NCBI RefSeq assembly: GCF_014217625.1
Contig: NZ_CP043641.1
Span: 992,001 to 1,056,000, forward strand
DNA: 64,000 bases
Direction of reading: 5' to 3'
DNA from: Leifsonia shinshuensis
GTDB taxonomy: Bacteria; Actinomycetota; Actinomycetes; Actinomycetales; Microbacteriaceae
The number at the start of each line of letters is the position of its first letter. The first letter of the stretch is position 1. The translations under genes and the position numbers were made by a program. This document shows, one piece after another, positions 62,281 to 64,000 of this stretch. A model generated the notes under the pieces. That model was not told where the DNA came from, ran no database searches, and was given only the letters and a program-made list of their open reading frames with translations.

Positions 62281-62727
62281 ATGACGCCTCCGACAGCGCC
62301 GGACCCCCGCGACCCGATCGCCCGCGTGCAGCGCGAACTGCTCACCGTCGGCCGCCGCGGCACCGCGCGCGTGCGCCGTGAGGACGAGGCGCTCTCCGTC
62401 GTGGACCGGTCGCTGCTGACGTTCATCCAGGACAACCCGGGCTGCCGCGCGATCGACATCGCGACGCACTTCCAGCTGAACCGCTCCACCGTCTCGCGGC
62501 AGCTCGCCGGCCTCCTGGAGCACGGCTACGTCGCGGCCGACGAGGAGGCGTCGGGAGGCTCACGCGGCATCGCCCTCCGGCTCACCCCCGCCGGCAGCCG
62601 GGCCTTCGATCAGAGCACGCGCACAGTGCTGGACTCGGTCGCGCGCCGGCTCGAGGGCTGGTCGGAGGCCGACCTGGAGGCCTTCGCGCGCATGCTGGAG
62701 CGCTACAACGCGGCCCCCGACGAGTGA
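62281..62727 (+). CDS. MarR-family transcriptional regulator
   Basis: 148-residue winged-helix regulator. HTH in AIDIATHFQLNRSTVSRQLAGL; wing EASGGSRGIALRLTPAG. Divergent from the DUF3533-type exporter with 93 bp between, which holds two dyads. Leaderless start likely. Its 3' end converges on a flavoprotein gene across a pair of long repeats. Confidence 0.93.
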   Translation: MTPPTAPDPRDPIARVQRELLTVGRRGTARVRREDEALSVVDRSLLTFIQDNPGCRAIDIATHFQLNRSTVSRQLAGLLEHGYVAADEEASGGSRGIALRLTPAGSRAFDQSTRTVLDSVARRLEGWSEADLEAFARMLERYNAAPDE

Positions 62728-62737
62728 CCCGCGCGCC

Positions 62738-62799
62738 GCGATTCGTGCCGAATGTCGCGAATCGCGGTGCGAGACGCGCGATTCGTGACGAATGTCGCG
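62738..62799. repeat. Pair of ATTCG-N3-CGAAT repeats in a second convergent gap
   Basis: Two direct 22-bp copies, GCGATTCGTGCCGAATGTCGCG (62738-62759) and the same with one change (62778-62799). They share the core and GTCGCG flank with the units at 12269-12477. Again the gap is between convergent genes. Confidence 0.85.
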
Positions 62800-62803
62800 G
62801 CGG

Positions 62804-63742
62804 CTAGAGGACCGCGTTCTCGTCGACCGCGATGCCGATGAGGTCGCGGTTCACGGCGGCCGCGACCACGGCCCCCGAGCCCGCCGCCACGATCAACTGC
62901 TGCGGCCCCGGCGCCGTCGTCTCCCCCGCCGCGTACACCCCCGGCAGCGACGTGCGCCCGTGCGCGTCCGTCACCAGGTAGCCGTCGGTGTCCCTGTCGA
63001 GGTCGAGCCCGTCCGCGAACGACAACGCGGGAGTCCACACCGGCCGCACGAAGCCGCCCGCGCGCGGCACGACGGTGCCGTCCGTCAGCCGGACGCCGGT
63101 CATGACGCCCTTCTCCCCCACGACGTCCTCGATCGGCCGGCGCTCGACGCCCACACCGAGCCGGGCGAGCGCGCGCTCCTCGTCGTCGCCGATGGGCGCG
63201 ACGCCGTTGGTGAAGACGATCAGGTCGTCCGTCCACTGGGTGAGCAGCAGCGCGCGCTCGGCCAGGTCCGTCGTCTCGCCGATCAGCGCGAGCGGTTCGC
63301 CGGCCTTCTCGTAGCCGTCGCACTCGAGGCAGCTGTGCAGCTGGGTGCCGTAGAACGCGCGCAGGCTCGGGAGGGCGGGCATCGTCTCGGTCACGCCGGT
63401 GGCGATGACCACGGTCTGCGCCACAGCGTCCACGTCGGCGCCGCCGCGCACCCCGGCGCCGCGCACACGGAAACCGTCCGCGTCCACGGTCACCGAGCCC
63501 ACCTGCGCGAACACGACGTCCGCGTCGTCGTAGCCGGAAACCTCCTCGCGGCCGAGGCGGCGCAGCTCCGCGGGAGGCACGCCGTCGCGGCTGAGGAAGC
63601 CGTGCGCCTGCAGCGTCGCCGCGTGCCGCGGCCGGTTGCCGTCGACGACCAGCACCCGCCGGCGGGCGCGCGCGAGGTTCAGCGCGGCACTGAGGCCGGC
63701 CGGGCCGCCCCCGACGACGATGACTTCGACGCTGACCGCCAC
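62804..63742 (-). CDS. Thioredoxin-reductase-like FAD/NAD(P) oxidoreductase
   Basis: 312 residues with FAD motif VVGGGPAGLSAALNLARA and the C-terminal GVYAAGETTAPGPQQ. A CXXC, SCLECDGYEKAG, stands where thioredoxin reductases have CATCDG, so a disulfide-based reaction is possible; but the NADPH domain motif GxGxxA is weak (ALIGETTDLAE), as in bacillithiol/ferredoxin-reductase-like relatives. Start GTG at 63742, 8 bp after gltX. Confidence 0.85.
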   Translation of the reverse strand: MAVSVEVIVVGGGPAGLSAALNLARARRRVLVVDGNRPRHAATLQAHGFLSRDGVPPAELRRLGREEVSGYDDADVVFAQVGSVTVDADGFRVRGAGVRGGADVDAVAQTVVIATGVTETMPALPSLRAFYGTQLHSCLECDGYEKAGEPLALIGETTDLAERALLLTQWTDDLIVFTNGVAPIGDDEERALARLGVGVERRPIEDVVGEKGVMTGVRLTDGTVVPRAGGFVRPVWTPALSFADGLDLDRDTDGYLVTDAHGRTSLPGVYAAGETTAPGPQQLIVAAGSGAVVAAAVNRDLIGIAVDENAVL

Positions 63743-63750
63743 GGGGCGTC

Positions 63751-64000
63751 CTAGCCCAGGCTCGCCGACAGCGCGTCCAGCCGGGCGAGCGACTCGGCCT
63801 TGCCCAGGATCTCCATCGACTCGAAGAGCGGAGGCGACACCCGGCGGCCCGAGACGGCGACGCGCAGCGGCCCGAAGGCGACGCGCGGCTTCAGGCCCAG
63901 GGCCTCCACCAGGGCGTCGCGGAGGGCGGCCTCGATCTCGTCGTGGGTCCACGACGACTCCGGCACGACCTCCAGGGCGCCGATCGACGCGGCCAGCACC
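63751..64000 (-). CDS. gltX: Glutamyl-tRNA synthetase, C-terminal part (cut by window edge)
   Basis: Last 82 codons, ending before the flavoprotein gene. The conserved C-terminal block is [23 protein letters not shown], then [10 protein letters not shown]. It is the anticodon-binding end; the catalytic part lies past the right edge. Confidence 0.93.
   Translation of the reverse strand, partial: VLAASIGALEVVPESSWTHDEIEAALRDALVEALGLKPRVAFGPLRVAVSGRRVSPPLFESMEILGKAESLARLDALSASLG

Overview
The window is chromosomal DNA of a high-GC actinomycete. Gene order (mutM-rnc-rpmF-yceD; coaD-recG-rsmD-thiL; ddl-gpsA-plsC, murA-leuDC; gltX), protein style (DUF3515 lipoprotein, DUF2510, SufS-SufU pair, ProW-ProX fusion) and many apparently leaderless genes with TANNNT boxes 6-9 nt before the start point to Microbacteriaceae, probably Leifsonia or a close relative. 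This placement is my inference. I see no prophage, IS element or CRISPR array; both window ends cut through genes (mutM on the left, gltX on the right).

Layout. 1-1714: mutM (partial), rnc, rpmF and yceD, a housekeeping run read leftwards. 1712-6440: a first MoxR-DUF58-transglutaminase operon. 6454-19018: coaD, recG, TPR protein, rsmD, thiL, DUF3515 lipoprotein, ddl, gpsA, plsC, murA, leuD and leuC. leuC is preceded by a 14-codon leader peptide with four Leu codons in a row and a 10-bp GC hairpin, which looks like an attenuator.

19070-35218 is the most notable part: an almost gap-free leftward run of TerC, PP2C phosphatase, FHA protein, Ser/Thr kinase with an external FN3-like tail, FHA-like/HTH protein, a giant exported protein of about 1760 residues (about 11 Ig-like repeats plus two FN3), MoxR, DUF58, a transglutaminase-fold protein and another FHA protein. 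It matches the PFNA gene set (kinase, FN3, AAA-ATPase, DUF58, transglutaminase) described in bifidobacteria. Two features stand out. A yybP-ykoY-type manganese riboswitch precedes terC and seems able to mask the terC ribosome binding site. The transglutaminase-fold protein has lost the Cys, His and acidic catalytic residues that the first cluster's paralogue keeps.

35260-51033 holds mixed accessory and housekeeping genes: KTSC protein, two metallo-beta-lactamase-fold hydrolases, tRNA-Glu, lipid kinase, photolyase, LAL-type LuxR regulator, DUF4242, NERD protein, AlaX-like editing protein, betaine ABC transporter, DyP peroxidase, and a divergent EamA transporter/MarR pair around a perfect 28-bp palindrome. 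51150-59586: SufU-SufS, a secreted surface protein with a LADTG sorting signal, several small membrane proteins, a GNAT and a YCII-like protein. 59587-61002 is a lower-GC pocket with an unrecognised gene next to tRNA-Gln. 61108-64000: a MarR-controlled ABC-2-like membrane protein, a thioredoxin-reductase-like flavoprotein and the C-terminus of gltX.

A family of long near-palindromic repeats (core ATTCG-N3-CGAAT) lies in two convergent intergenic gaps (12269-12477 and 62738-62799).
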